A stretch of DNA of 64,000 nucleotides from Sphingobacteriales bacterium (GTDB lineage: Bacteria > Bacteroidota > Bacteroidia > Chitinophagales > UBA2359): positions 1 to 64,000 of the forward strand of contig JADKCK010000104.1 in NCBI GenBank assembly GCA_016718845.1, written 5' to 3'. Shown piece by piece: positions 44,935 to 53,921 of the stretch (positions are counted from its first letter, which is position 1; every line of letters starts with the position of its first letter). The position numbers and the translations under genes are program-made. The notes below the pieces were generated by a model that saw nothing but the letters and a program-made list of their open reading frames with translations, was not told the DNA's origin and did no database searches.

Positions 44935-47023
44935 AATTTTGAAAGTAACCTTTTTTGAACGTTGTTTTTTTAGTGTCTAAGTTTAATGTATATGATTTGG
45001 CTATATTGTCTTTTAAGTCTTGATAACGCTTAGGTGTTATTTCGTTATTTGTTGCTAAAATGATAACTTGCTCTGCTAAATCAGGGTAATAGTACAAAAG
45101 TATGTTTCTTATGTGATTGTCGTCTAAACGTCCAAGTGGAGTGTCTATAAATATGGGCATGTCTTGTATGGCTTCTAAAAGGAGTGATTTTATTAAACTA
45201 GATATATAAAGTTGTTTTTCTCCTTGTGAAAGACTTTCTTTCGGATAAATTTTGCCTTCTTTATCGTATAGGGTTACTTTCAATCCGCTATCATCTGGCA
45301 AAATATCTACATTGACTTTTGTGATAAATGAATCGTTTCCTTCTTGTAATTTGTGCATTAATTTTTGCATTTCAGCATAAATATTATTGCTCAAACTATC
45401 TTTTTTCCGTTTTTTTTGTGAAACGATAAATTCTTGAAGTGTGGCAATATATAAATTTGCTTTTTCAAGCTTTTTTCTTCTTTTTTCTGTTATGTGTATT
45501 TTTTGAAGTAGAACTTGATAACGCTGATTTTCTTTGTGATTTTGTTTGATTAATTCCTCTTTTTGATTAGCCAAAACTCCATTTTCAGCAATTAGCTTTT
45601 CAACTTTTCTTTCCTCTTCTTCTTTTTCTATAATATAACTAGACGTTATTTCATCTTCTAAATTGGCGTCGACTTTACGTAAAAGTTGGGTAATTTCGTA
45701 CAGGTCATTTTGAGTGTTATTGTAAGTTTCAATGGTTTGCTCAATATGTGCTTTAGATTGCTGTTTTATTGAATTTATTGCATTAAAAACCAGTTCTTTG
45801 TCAGAATTGCTTAAATCGTGTTCGAAATCAATTTCTGTAATGGTTTCTTTATTTGAAAAAACGGCATTAAATGCTTCTTGGAATTTTTGGGAATAAAATA
45901 TTTTGTGCTTAATTGACATTTGTGTATTTTCTGGATATGGCGGTTGGTTGAAAATCTGCTCAACAAGCAAATCTATTTTTTCTGTCATTTCATTAGTGTT
46001 ATCTCGGGTAAATCGATTTTGTTCTTCTAAGTATAAATTTTCAGCAACTTCATCTAACTTACCTGCTAACATTGCAAGCGGTATAATTTCGCTCAATTCA
46101 TTGAAGCGATTAGCCAATTCGGACGCTTTTTGCTCTAATTGTTTTTGAGTTTCTAATAGTTTTTCTCTGTTGTAAGAAAGTTCATTTTTTTGAGCATTTG
46201 AATTTAAAAAATCATTATACTCCCTAATCTTCTCCTTTTTCTTTACTATTGTATTTTCATTTTGTGCGATTTTTTCATCTATTGAATTTATTTTTAAAGA
46301 ATTCAAATCAACTGTTTTTTCTGAATTGGTAAGTTGTTCTCGAATATTAATATTCGCCTCTTCTTTTTTTAAAGTATCTGTATATATTTTTAAATCATCT
46401 TCTAGGTTTTTGTATATGTCCAGACCTAGTAATTTCCCTAAAGCATCATTAAAGATACTTGCTTCTTCTTTAGTAGATAATTCGGCAAGAGATGCAATTT
46501 TTTCAGCATCAAAAAAGACAAATTTTGCTATTTCAATAGGTATTAAATAGTTATTTATAAAATTCGCTTTCTCTTCTTCTGAATCGAAAATTTCTTTTAA
46601 ACTATCAGCACTTACAATACTCAAAGTTTCGTTCATAGACTGAACGTCGTATTCACGCTTGATGATACATTTTTGATTTTCACCGAAAGGAATGAGTGAA
46701 TTTTCTGGCATTTCAATATCACTTATGGCTAATTGAATAGAAAACTTATTAGTTCCTTCACTCTGGGCATCCCAGTTCAAACATTGTTTTATAAATTTAG
46801 AATAATTGATGTCTTTTTGAATTTCTTTTTTAAAAGTTTCGTCAACTTGTGAAATTTTTTCTCCATAAAAACACCAAACCAGAGCTATAAGAAAATTAGT
46901 TTTTCCATAGCCATTTTTTCCACCAATTAATATAATGTTTTTGCTTCCATTGGTTTGTAAATCGATAGAAACATTGCCATAATATTGGCGAAAGTTAATG
47001 AGTGATATGTTGTCTATTTTCAT
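44924..47023 (-). CDS. DndD-like SMC/Rad50-type ATPase
   Basis: This intact 699-residue gene has Walker A IILIGGKNGYGKTNFLIALV (about residues 29-48) and VFFDAEKIASLAEL at about 170, a motif typical of DndD and related SMC-like defence ATPases. Long coiled coils run from about 190 to 600 with no zinc-hook CxxC seen. The ABC signature is KESLSQGEKQLYISSLIKSL (about 608-627) and Walker B is DMPIFIDTPLGRLDDNHI (about 635). DndD couples ATP hydrolysis to DNA handling in phosphorothioate modification. Its start overlaps the small upstream gene by ATGA, and its end overlaps the DndE-HerA gene, so the products are probably made together. RecF/Rad50 is less likely because of the VFFDAEKIA motif and the neighbours. 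Confidence 0.82.
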   Translation of the reverse strand: MKIDNISLINFRQYYGNVSIDLQTNGSKNIILIGGKNGYGKTNFLIALVWCFYGEKISQVDETFKKEIQKDINYSKFIKQCLNWDAQSEGTNKFSIQLAISDIEMPENSLIPFGENQKCIIKREYDVQSMNETLSIVSADSLKEIFDSEEEKANFINNYLIPIEIAKFVFFDAEKIASLAELSTKEEASIFNDALGKLLGLDIYKNLEDDLKIYTDTLKKEEANINIREQLTNSEKTVDLNSLKINSIDEKIAQNENTIVKKKEKIREYNDFLNSNAQKNELSYNREKLLETQKQLEQKASELANRFNELSEIIPLAMLAGKLDEVAENLYLEEQNRFTRDNTNEMTEKIDLLVEQIFNQPPYPENTQMSIKHKIFYSQKFQEAFNAVFSNKETITEIDFEHDLSNSDKELVFNAINSIKQQSKAHIEQTIETYNNTQNDLYEITQLLRKVDANLEDEITSSYIIEKEEEERKVEKLIAENGVLANQKEELIKQNHKENQRYQVLLQKIHITEKRRKKLEKANLYIATLQEFIVSQKKRKKDSLSNNIYAEMQKLMHKLQEGNDSFITKVNVDILPDDSGLKVTLYDKEGKIYPKESLSQGEKQLYISSLIKSLLLEAIQDMPIFIDTPLGRLDDNHIRNILLYYYPDLAEQVIILATNNEITPKRYQDLKDNIAKSYTLNLDTKKTTFKKGYFQNYEN

Positions 47024-47208
47024 TGTTTTATTTGTTTTTCTATTTCGTCGGCAATAATTTGCTGTAAATAATTGTTACGTTTGGTTATTTTTTTTACTCG
47101 TTCTGCATCAAGTAATTTTTCCATTGATCTAAAGTCAATGTTATTTTTTATGCATTTTTCTTGCATCTCAATAGATTGTTGCTGTTTTGTTTTATTGATA
47201 TTTTTCAT
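47020..47208 (-). CDS. small protein associated with DNA-modification operon
   Basis: At 62 residues the protein is charged and helical: IEMQEKCIKNNIDFRSMEKL then LDAERVKKITKRNNYLQQII and EIEKQIKQ. It overlaps dndD by four bases (ATGA) and begins four bases after the upstream regulator ends. Size, position just before dndD, and the N-x-L-L-x-x-E pattern recall the small proteins that sit beside dndD in other Dnd-type operons. That link is from memory and weak in sequence. It may be an adaptor or regulator of the SMC-like ATPase. Confidence 0.6.
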   Translation of the reverse strand: MKNINKTKQQQSIEMQEKCIKNNIDFRSMEKLLDAERVKKITKRNNYLQQIIADEIEKQIKQ

Positions 47209-47212
47209 TATT

Positions 47213-48811
47213 CTAAAGAATTACGCCAACTTCTTTAAGTAAAGAAATTTGTTTTGTTGATAATAAATTATTTTTGAATGCTGTAATTTGTTTGTAATAC
47301 CAATTGTAATAAGTTGTTTCGTTTTTCATACTTCGAATAGGGCTGCGTTTGTTTTTTTTAAAAAATAATTTGTATTTTTCAAAACCTTCCAGCCATTCAG
47401 TAGAAGGATATTCTTCGGTTTCTATATGTTTTTTTAATTCAATAAATTCAATTGTTTGCTTTGAATTTAATTCATTTAATCGTGTAGCTTTTTCTTGATT
47501 TTTAAAGAAGCGGTATAGCCGCATTTCTTCTTCTGAACCATTACTAATAGGCATTCGGTTATTATTTTTTAAAAATTGCCAAAATAGATCCATGCTTTCT
47601 CTCCAACTTCTTCTGGATGATCTGCTATCAGTTGCTAACAATGCTAAATTGCAACCTTCGTAGTTTTTCGTAGTAAGTCCAATAAAACCACTTTCAAAAA
47701 AAAAAACAAAACGGTTGTATTGGTCGGATTTTAAATTATGTATAACACTCCTCATATTTGTTGTATGACGAAATTTAATAATATATATAAAAATATCATC
47801 TATATTGATAGGTTGGTCGTGTTTTAGCAGATATTCTTCAGCTATACTTCTAATAGTTCCCCCTTTTATGCCATTGTCGCCATCCTCCCATTTTCGTAAG
47901 CCGTAAGTGCTGGATCTTCCAAAATATATTAAATCACTATTTGTCATCTTTAGGCAGGTGCTTCTTAATGTATCTGGGGTTTTGAATATGTTTTTATCTT
48001 CAGTGTTAAGCAAATCAAACATTTCGTAAACACTCAAAGGTCTTCCTTCTTGCTCTAGTAAATCTATTATATATTCTGAAGGAGCTTTTGTTGTATTCCT
48101 TTCAAATATAATAGAGTTGTTAGTATCAAGTATCAATGAAAACTCCTCAAAGAGCATTTTTTCACAAATTGAAGATATTGATTCCATTTGTGAAAAGTCT
48201 TCTGAACTGTAGAAATTTAATAAGTATGGCTGGAAATTAAGGTAATAGGTTTCTTCTATTTTTGTATCTAATTTTTGGGCGATATCTTCGATAAATGCCG
48301 TAAAATCAAAGATGCTTATTTTATTTTTTTTTATCACATATGTAGATTTCCAATTATGTGTACTATCAGGCTGGTAGTTAAATACTAAATTTTTTTCAGG
48401 TCCAATCAGAAAATATCTTCCTTTACTTAAGAAGGAAATTATTTTATTAATAAATAGTTTGTTAAAATTTATTTTTTCTTTATCATTGATAATTTCTACC
48501 AACGAGTCTGATACAAATATAAGGTCTAAATGAAAGTCAATTTCATATAAACAGAATGAGTTTAAATCTAACTCATGTAAAAAAGAAAAATATGATAAAA
48601 ATTTAAAGTATAAATCTTTCCTTAATTGTCTAATCCTCTCTTGTGACAATCCTATTTGATGAGATATTGTTTTTAAATTAATTATTTTAGATGGCAAAAA
48701 ATAATCAAAATAGTTTATGAAAATTTCCCTTTGTTTCTCATTAAGTAAATTACTGTCTTTTATTAGAGTATCAATTACCTTAAAGATAGGAATTTGCCCT
48801 AAGCTAATCAA
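47213..48811 (-). CDS. composite regulator, C-terminal part: sigma region-4-like HTH, HARE-like winged helices, HA-like repeats
   Basis: This frame of 532 codons opens at TTG 48811. About residues 20-80 resemble sigma-70 region 4 (LLNEKQREIFINYF, then ISHQIGLSQERIRQLRKDLY). Near 248-310 a winged helix like HARE-HTH/RNA-polymerase delta appears: GRPLSVYEMFDLLN, TLRSTCLKMTNSDLIYFG, YGLRKWEDGD. A second follows (SIAEEYLLKHDQPINIDDIF). The last 140 residues contain two helicase-associated (HA) domain-like repeats, LFWQFLKNNNRMPI and FEKYKLFFKKNKRSP, ending LSTKQISLLKEVGVIL. The lack of an ATG and the 8-base overlap with the preceding frame suggest that it continues that frame after an indel. It is the first part of the Dnd-like operon. 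Confidence 0.65.
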   Translation of the reverse strand: MISLGQIPIFKVIDTLIKDSNLLNEKQREIFINYFDYFLPSKIINLKTISHQIGLSQERIRQLRKDLYFKFLSYFSFLHELDLNSFCLYEIDFHLDLIFVSDSLVEIINDKEKINFNKLFINKIISFLSKGRYFLIGPEKNLVFNYQPDSTHNWKSTYVIKKNKISIFDFTAFIEDIAQKLDTKIEETYYLNFQPYLLNFYSSEDFSQMESISSICEKMLFEEFSLILDTNNSIIFERNTTKAPSEYIIDLLEQEGRPLSVYEMFDLLNTEDKNIFKTPDTLRSTCLKMTNSDLIYFGRSSTYGLRKWEDGDNGIKGGTIRSIAEEYLLKHDQPINIDDIFIYIIKFRHTTNMRSVIHNLKSDQYNRFVFFFESGFIGLTTKNYEGCNLALLATDSRSSRRSWRESMDLFWQFLKNNNRMPISNGSEEEMRLYRFFKNQEKATRLNELNSKQTIEFIELKKHIETEEYPSTEWLEGFEKYKLFFKKNKRSPIRSMKNETTYYNWYYKQITAFKNNLLSTKQISLLKEVGVIL

Positions 48812-50038
48812 AATAGGGAGATATGTTTTTATAGCTACTGATTGATATGTCTATATGCTTTTTTAGAAAATAATATAGATAATCATCTATAGTAAGTTCT
48901 TCTAGTTTGCATAAATTTTCAATGCTTAGTATTTTTGAAAATTCTGACCTTACAGTACTTAATTCAATTTTTGCTTTCGCTCCGATGTTAAGTAACTTGT
49001 CAAATTCAAATAATGAATTTGTTATTAGTTTGTTGTATATATTTACTGCATTCGTATCTCCGTTTAGGTATAGTAATAAAGCATTATGAGATCTTTTTGA
49101 AAGTTTAGACAATTCTGATTCTATCAATATGTTTAAAATTGATTTTTTATAAACTGTTAAATTATGAATTTTCAACAGAATTTCTTCATTGTTGTTTAAC
49201 TCATTAAAATACTTATCAGTCTTAAATATATTTATTATTTTTTTTGTACTTAATTTATGTAAATCTATTGCCGTGTTTTCTCAAATATTTTGTATAGACG
49301 TAAATCTGAAGTTTTTTACAGAAAAAATATTGTTGTAAAATTACCAATACTGAAGTCGTTATTTAGGTATTTGCTTAATGCATTGTATGCTTTTGAGGTA
49401 ATTCTGCAATCATTTTTTCTACATCAGCATTTAAAACTAATTGTTGGTACGTAGTTAAATTTTGAATTTTTTTCCCATAATTCATCATTTTCTTTCTCAG
49501 GTATTACTTCAATTACAGAATTAAATAAGTGAATTAAATCTCTCTTGAACGCTTCTAGCTCTACTATAAGATTTAGTACCAATATTACGCATTTTGTGAA
49601 ACTCAAAATCTTCCGATAAAAATATTTTTGAGTAAATATTTTTAATCGAAAAGTCATTATTTAAAAATATAGATATTGCTGTGTATGATCGAGTAGAAAG
49701 ATTTAATATTTTGTCTTTTATATTGTATTCAATTATTGTTTCTTGATTTTTGTTTAGGTTTTTAAGTATATTTTCTAATGATCCGAGTTTATAGAATGTT
49801 TCATTTGTTTCCTGTTGCGAAGTAGATGCTTGAAAAAAGGAATTGTCTTTTTGATACCTTTCACAGAGAATTGTAAGTTCTTTATCAGTTTGTTTTCCGC
49901 AATTTCGCACCTTTAAAAAAGTGCCATTTTTTTCAAAAATAACACTATATCTTCAATACTATTAAGTTTTGCCGACAGACAAACATTGTAAGTCCGAATA
50001 TTTATATCATTGTTCTCTTTTAATTCTTCTAAAGTCAT
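48804..50038 (-). pseudogene. composite regulator, N-terminal part: alpha-CTD-like HhH repeats, frameshifted
   Basis: From ATG 50038 (MTLEELKENNDINIRTYNVC) up to four repeats resemble the helix-hairpin-helix C-terminal domain of RNA polymerase alpha. Repeat 1 has FLKVRNCGKQTDKEL. Repeat 2 has LNLSTRSYTAISIFLNNDFS then FEFHKMRNIGTKSYSRA. Repeat 3 (49180-49430, broken) has SKAYNALSKYLNNDFSIGN. Repeat 4 has LSKLSKRSHNALLLYLNGDT then FEFDKLLNIGAKAKIEL. The pattern LSxRSxNAL...LxNIGxKS is the alpha-CTD signature. At least four frame breaks are present. A one-base change in the A-run near 48825 would join it to the following frame, giving one protein of about 940 residues. Confidence 0.6.
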
Positions 50039-50143
50039 ATATATTTTTTTATTTAAAAAAACTTGGCATTTACCCATTGCTTAATTCAACATGCAAATAT
50101 CAACCAAAATTTTGAAACTACCAAACTTTTTTCACTTTTTTGC

Positions 50144-50186
50144 AAAAAAATCTCCTTGTACCGCTATTTGGGTACAAGGAGATTTT
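50144..50186. terminator. terminator-like hairpin
   Basis: ATCTCCTTGTACC / GGGTACAAGGAGAT with A-run on the left; on the minus strand it follows the gene ending at 50192 and is succeeded by a T-run. Confidence 0.85.
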
Positions 50187-50191
50187 GCCCC

Positions 50192-51049
50192 TTATTTTGT
50201 TTGGGCATAAATTTGCAGTTTATCGTCGTCGAGCATGTACAGTCGTCCTTTTTCTATGCGTACATCGCGGGGTTTCATGCCTTCGGGTAGCAGCACCGAT
50301 TCGGGTTCTTGGGTATTTAGGTCGTATACATATAGGTAGTGGTCGGCGAAGTACACTATTTTTTGCTGTACTACCTGAAACGAGTTTAGGTCGTCTTTGT
50401 TTAAATCGGTGTTAGACACCGATGTATAAAAGGTGCCAAATATATCAAACATAATTACGCCCATGCCCGGTATGTTTAGGTAAATTAAACCATCGCGTTC
50501 AATCATATAATTTGGTGTAATGGCTTCGCCCAAAATATTGCGCAAATCAAGACTTTGTTGAACTACTTGGTAGTTGTTATCAATTTTTTTGAGTTGTGCG
50601 GCGTCCATATCATACACCCAAATGTAATTGTCGTGCGACATACAAGCTACTGCCACATTGTTTATGCCAATGCTTGGCAGTTTAAACAAGCGGCGTGTGT
50701 TTAGTTTCATGTCGGTGGTTACAAGGGTGGCGTAATCTTTGTAAAACAGCAATACATTAAACGGGCTTGTGGCATCAATAGCCGTTAGTTTGCCATATTT
50801 AGATTCGGTATAAGTGCCAATTTTAGTGCCAATTGAGTCGTATTTGGTTAATACGTTTTTGTTGTCTATTACGTAGGCATTTTTCAAAAAATCGGTGGTT
50901 AGGTAAGTGGCTTTTACCTCTATGGTGCTAATGAGGTTAAAGTTACCTTTGGGTGGTGTAGTGGCATAGCTGCTTAAGGTGGCAACTAACAACAAAATAA
51001 CACAACTAAGTTGTTTCGAAATGGCAAAGCCGTAATTGTTGGTTTTCAT
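50192..51049 (-). CDS. exported hypothetical protein, probable beta-propeller
   Basis: At 285 residues with signal peptide (LSCVILLLVATLSSYA, about 14-29), the remainder is a series of beta-strand pairs with YxxxD patterns (KNAYVIDNKNVLTKYDSIG, NYIWVYDMDAAQLKKIDNNY, HYLYVYDLNTQEPE) resembling a six-bladed propeller. No name recognised, although such proteins next to lpxH seem familiar in Bacteroidota. Its start overlaps the end of lpxH by 44 bases, so the two are co-transcribed. The alternative is a later start, which would remove the signal peptide. Confidence 0.7.
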   Translation of the reverse strand: MKTNNYGFAISKQLSCVILLLVATLSSYATTPPKGNFNLISTIEVKATYLTTDFLKNAYVIDNKNVLTKYDSIGTKIGTYTESKYGKLTAIDATSPFNVLLFYKDYATLVTTDMKLNTRRLFKLPSIGINNVAVACMSHDNYIWVYDMDAAQLKKIDNNYQVVQQSLDLRNILGEAITPNYMIERDGLIYLNIPGMGVIMFDIFGTFYTSVSNTDLNKDDLNSFQVVQQKIVYFADHYLYVYDLNTQEPESVLLPEGMKPRDVRIEKGRLYMLDDDKLQIYAQTK

Positions 51050-51748
51050 AAATTGCGTAGGTATTGTATTTTATCCAGTCGCCTGTATTTACATAACGAC
51101 TTTGGTTGATGGTAATGTCTAAAGGTAGGTGTCTGTGTCCGAAGATAAAAAAATCTATATTTTCGGTTTTTAGGCGGCGTTGTGCATATTGTATGAGCCA
51201 TTCGCGGTCGTTGCCCAAAAAATGTTCGTCGGAGGTGCCGTTGGCTAATCGGCTGCGGCGCGAAAAAAAGTTGGCAATGCCTAAGCCAATATCGGGGTGC
51301 AGCCATCGGAGCAAAAATTGGCAAATGGGGTTGGTAAATAAGTATTTTTTCACCAATTTGTATTTCAAATCGCCAGGTCCTAAACCGTCGCCGTGACCAA
51401 TTAAAAAAGTTTTGCCGTCTATTTGGGTTAATAGGGGTTTGTGGTGCACGGGTATGCCTAGTTCTTGCTCAAAATAGCCAAACATCCAAAGGTCGTGGTT
51501 GCCCGTAAAAAAGTATATAGGTATGCCTTTGTCGCGTAGTTCGGCTAGTTTACCTAGTACGCGCACATAGCCTTTGGGTACAACGGTGTGGTACTCAAAC
51601 CAAAATCGAACAAATCGCCTAGTATATAAATGGCAGTGGCATCGGTTTTTATGGCATCTAACCATTGCACAAAACGCCGCTCGCGTGTTTGGCTACTGGC
51701 TAAATTAGGTACGCCTAAATGCAAGTCGGAGGCAAAATAAACCTTCAA
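51006..51748 (-). pseudogene. lpxH: UDP-2,3-diacylglucosamine diphosphatase LpxH-like, one frameshift
   Basis: This is a calcineurin-fold phosphoesterase that hydrolyses UDP-2,3-diacylglucosamine to lipid X in lipid A synthesis. Motifs: FASDLHLGVP (residues 5-14) and IYILGDLFDFG (about 41-51), then a frame shift near 51600. In the next frame come IYFFTGNHDLWMFGY, LIGHGDGLGP, and FFIFGHRHLPLDI with the closing metal-site His residues. All family metal ligands are visible once the frame is joined; about 247 residues. The single break in a gene needed for lipid A points to sequencing error. It overlaps the downstream propeller gene. Confidence 0.85.
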
Positions 51749-51805
51749 ATTTAATTGTAAGTTATAAATTATGAATTATAAATATTGGTAAAATAAATTT
51801 TATAC

Positions 51806-52004
51806 TTTGATACAGACATGGAAAAGTGCTGATTGGGTGGCTGCGCTTAATTGCTTTGGGGGTGCCAAAGGCTGCGCAGGCAGGGTAAGCCAATAATCAC
51901 CCCCAAAAAAGACCGATTCCGCGTCAAGCGGGGCAAGTATAGCTTATTTAAATAACTAATATGGAATAGATGATTACTATTTACTTAAGTCGGTATCATA
52001 ATTA
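51806..52004. repeat. dispersed double-hairpin repeat with outer inverted arms, copy 3
   Basis: The core at 51857-51935 has GGGGGTG / CACCCCC, AAAAAAGAC and CCGC-GTCAA-GCGG, as at 24213 and 33931. Left end GATACAGACATGGAAAAGTG and right-end reverse complement ATGATACCGACTTAAGTAAA resemble the outer arms of the MITE-like repeats at 25.3 and 33.5 kb. Confidence 0.65.
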
Positions 52005-52026
52005 ATAATCAATAATTAATAACTTA

Positions 52027-52278
52027 TCAAGGTACTGGGTCGTATCCGCCTTTGCTCCATGGGTGGCACGACAGTATGCGGCGTGTGGCTAAGTATCCGC
52101 CTTTTATGGCTCCGTGTTTGCGTATTGCATCTACGGCATAGTGCGAGCAGGTAGGGGTGTAGCGGCAAACGGGTGGCATATAGGGCGATATGACAAGTTG
52201 ATAAAACCGAATGGGCAATATTAACAACTGTTGTGCAATAAGCGAGGTGTAATAAAGGGTGCGTTCAACGATTTTCAT
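52027..52278 (-). CDS. yidD: membrane protein insertion efficiency factor YidD
   Basis: At 83 residues it shows the conserved core [20 protein letters not shown] followed by [37 protein letters not shown]. The N-terminal amphipathic helix ([19 protein letters not shown]) is typical of this inner-membrane-associated factor, which helps YidC-dependent insertion. Its start overlaps the end of rnpA by 14 bases. Confidence 0.95.
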   Translation of the reverse strand: MKIVERTLYYTSLIAQQLLILPIRFYQLVISPYMPPVCRYTPTCSHYAVDAIRKHGAIKGGYLATRRILSCHPWSKGGYDPVP

Positions 52279-52663
52279 AGTATTGGCGTAGGTAGGTTAG
52301 TAGTTCGACTAATTTTCGGTTCAATAGTTTATAGGGCAGGTGTTTTTTGCCCACAAAAATAAACATGATGGCTAATTGTGGGTGTTGTGGCGGTAAAAAA
52401 TCAATTAACAACTGTTTGTTTAGCCTATAACATTCGCGCATTTGCCGTTTAATTCGGTTTCTATCAACGGCGTGTTTAAAATTTCGGGTCGATACGCTTA
52501 CACTTACTTGCACCTGCGCGGGGCTTTGCGGATTGGTGTTTTCTGTCCATACCATTCTAAACGGAAAGGCTAATTGCGATTTCCCGCTGCTAAACAACTG
52601 CTGAATAATGATTTGGCTTTTTAGTTTTTCGGGGCGGCTAAAGGTAAATGGGTGTGCGGGCAT
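52265..52663 (-). CDS. rnpA: ribonuclease P protein component
   Basis: At 132 residues. It contains [20 protein letters not shown] near the N-terminus (the LKS..I..LF pattern), [20 protein letters not shown] (the basic RNR motif, about 78-95), MRECYRLNK, and [14 protein letters not shown] before the final helix. It binds the catalytic RNA and aids tRNA 5' processing. The order rpmH-rnpA-yidD is the usual one. The coupled overlap with yidD is also usual. Confidence 0.95.
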   Translation of the reverse strand: MPAHPFTFSRPEKLKSQIIIQQLFSSGKSQLAFPFRMVWTENTNPQSPAQVQVSVSVSTRNFKHAVDRNRIKRQMRECYRLNKQLLIDFLPPQHPQLAIMFIFVGKKHLPYKLLNRKLVELLTYLRQYYENR

Positions 52664-52769
52664 TACAATAAATGAGCGGTGAAAGACGAAGGGTGTTTGC
52701 TTGCGATGCTTATTTTAAGCTACAAAGATAGCGCGTTTTTTTTGTTTATTGGCGCACAAAAACTACAAA

Positions 52770-52801
52770 GGCTACAAAAGTCGCTGATGACCTTTGTAGC
52801 C
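52770..52801. terminator. hairpin between rpmH and rnpA
   Basis: GGCTACAAA..GTC / GAC..TTTGTAGCC with one mismatch. It sits in the 185-base rpmH-rnpA gap. It could attenuate transcription from the strong rpmH promoter into rnpA; the T-run is weak. Confidence 0.5.
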
Positions 52802-52848
52802 TGTTGTAAAAAATAGGGGTGTATAGAAATATCTTTAATACCCGATGT

Positions 52849-53004
52849 TTATTTTACGTGTTTGTCGTCCGAAACCGTTAAACGTTTTCTGCCTTTAGCA
52901 CGACGACGTGCAATTACGGCGCGACCGCCTTTTGTAGCCATTCTTTCACGGAAACCGTGCTTGTTTTTTCTTTTGCGAACCGATGGTTGAAATGTTCTTT
53001 TCAT
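52849..53004 (-). CDS. rpmH: 50S ribosomal protein L34
   Basis: At 51 residues from ATG 53004: [51 protein letters not shown]. This is the complete L34 signature. The gene is short enough to be missed by ORF length filters. It is upstream of rnpA-yidD, with a -7 promoter element about 100 bases before the start. Confidence 0.97.
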   Translation of the reverse strand: MKRTFQPSVRKRKNKHGFRERMATKGGRAVIARRRAKGRKRLTVSDDKHVK

Positions 53005-53098
53005 AAAAAAAGCTTATATTTAATTGTACGACAATAGCAGGCGGTGGGTGCTGTGCGTACAAGGTAAACGATTGTTACGCCCGCCTATTTTTCGGAGT

Positions 53099-53107
53099 GC
53101 AAAGGTA
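53099..53107 (-). promoter_or_regulatory. Bacteroidetes -7 element of rpmH
   Basis: On the minus strand TACCTTTGC, 95 bases upstream of rpmH. The remaining divergent region (53108-53356) is AT-rich and shows no gene; no dnaA-box cluster or dnaA gene is visible. Confidence 0.5.
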
Positions 53108-53356
53108 CTGCTTTTATTCAGAAAAGTGATAGTTTACACCAAATAATTTTTCAAAATTTTAAGTAAAATGCAAATTTATACCTTTTTAACCCTATAACCG
53201 CCTTTTTTTAGCCTAAATACTTTATTTTGTTAGCCAATTTTTGATTAGTTAGTGTTTATTTTGTAGCTTTGCCATGTATTTTGATAGCCGATAGCTTGAG
53301 GTGATAGCTTGTTAGCTAAAAGCCAAAATTTATCAACCACCTTAAACTTACAAATT

Positions 53357-53770
53357 ATGGATACCCCTAATTCTTTTCTGTTTTTATGTTTGGGCAATAT
53401 CTGCCGCAGCCCAATGGCACATTATTTAGCACAAGATATGTTGGGCGATGATGTATTTTGCGACAGTGCAGGTTTGTATGGCGAAACAGGTAGCCCCGCC
53501 ACCGCCGATGCCCGAAAAGCAATGCGTTTGGAGTTTGGTATTGATATGTCGAAGCATATTGCCAAACATTTAAATAAAATCAATTTAAATGAGTTCGATG
53601 CAATTATTTGCCTCGACGAAGAAGTGTATAAGCATTTGGTAAATAAAGTACCTGCCCAAAAGCTACTTAATTGGCACGTAGAAGACCCCTATTATTACGA
53701 TTATAACGTTTATGTGCAGTGCTCCTACGAAATACGCAACAAGCTTTTAACACTTAAACCCAACAAATAG
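53357..53770 (+). CDS. low-molecular-weight protein tyrosine phosphatase family protein
   Basis: Start ATG 53357 (MDTPNSFLFLCLGNICRSPM) puts the P-loop CLGNICRS (Cx5R) close to the N-terminus, as in the family; 137 residues. The general-acid region is WHVEDPYYYDYNVYVQC (Asp in DP, about residues 111-127). It probably dephosphorylates protein tyrosine or a small phosphorylated substrate. It stands alone, divergent from rpmH. Confidence 0.88.
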   Translation: MDTPNSFLFLCLGNICRSPMAHYLAQDMLGDDVFCDSAGLYGETGSPATADARKAMRLEFGIDMSKHIAKHLNKINLNEFDAIICLDEEVYKHLVNKVPAQKLLNWHVEDPYYYDYNVYVQCSYEIRNKLLTLKPNK

Positions 53771-53921
53771 TCACTTTATGCCGCAAATCAACCTCAAAAA
53801 CAACTAAATTTTGCCTTTATCATCTTTACAAAAAAGACATTTAGCAAAAGTTTAATCAGCTATCGCCAAAAACAAAAAAAAAATTGTTAATTTGGTAACG
53901 CTACAACAAACACAAGCATTT

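Noticed and set aside
44924..47023. RecF/Rad50 housekeeping assignment for the SMC-like ATPase
   Set aside because: The FFDAEKIA motif, small upstream gene, and downstream DndE-like gene fit DndD better; no zinc-hook CxxC was seen.
52664..53356. Replication origin near rpmH
   Set aside because: No dnaA gene and no visible cluster of DnaA boxes.
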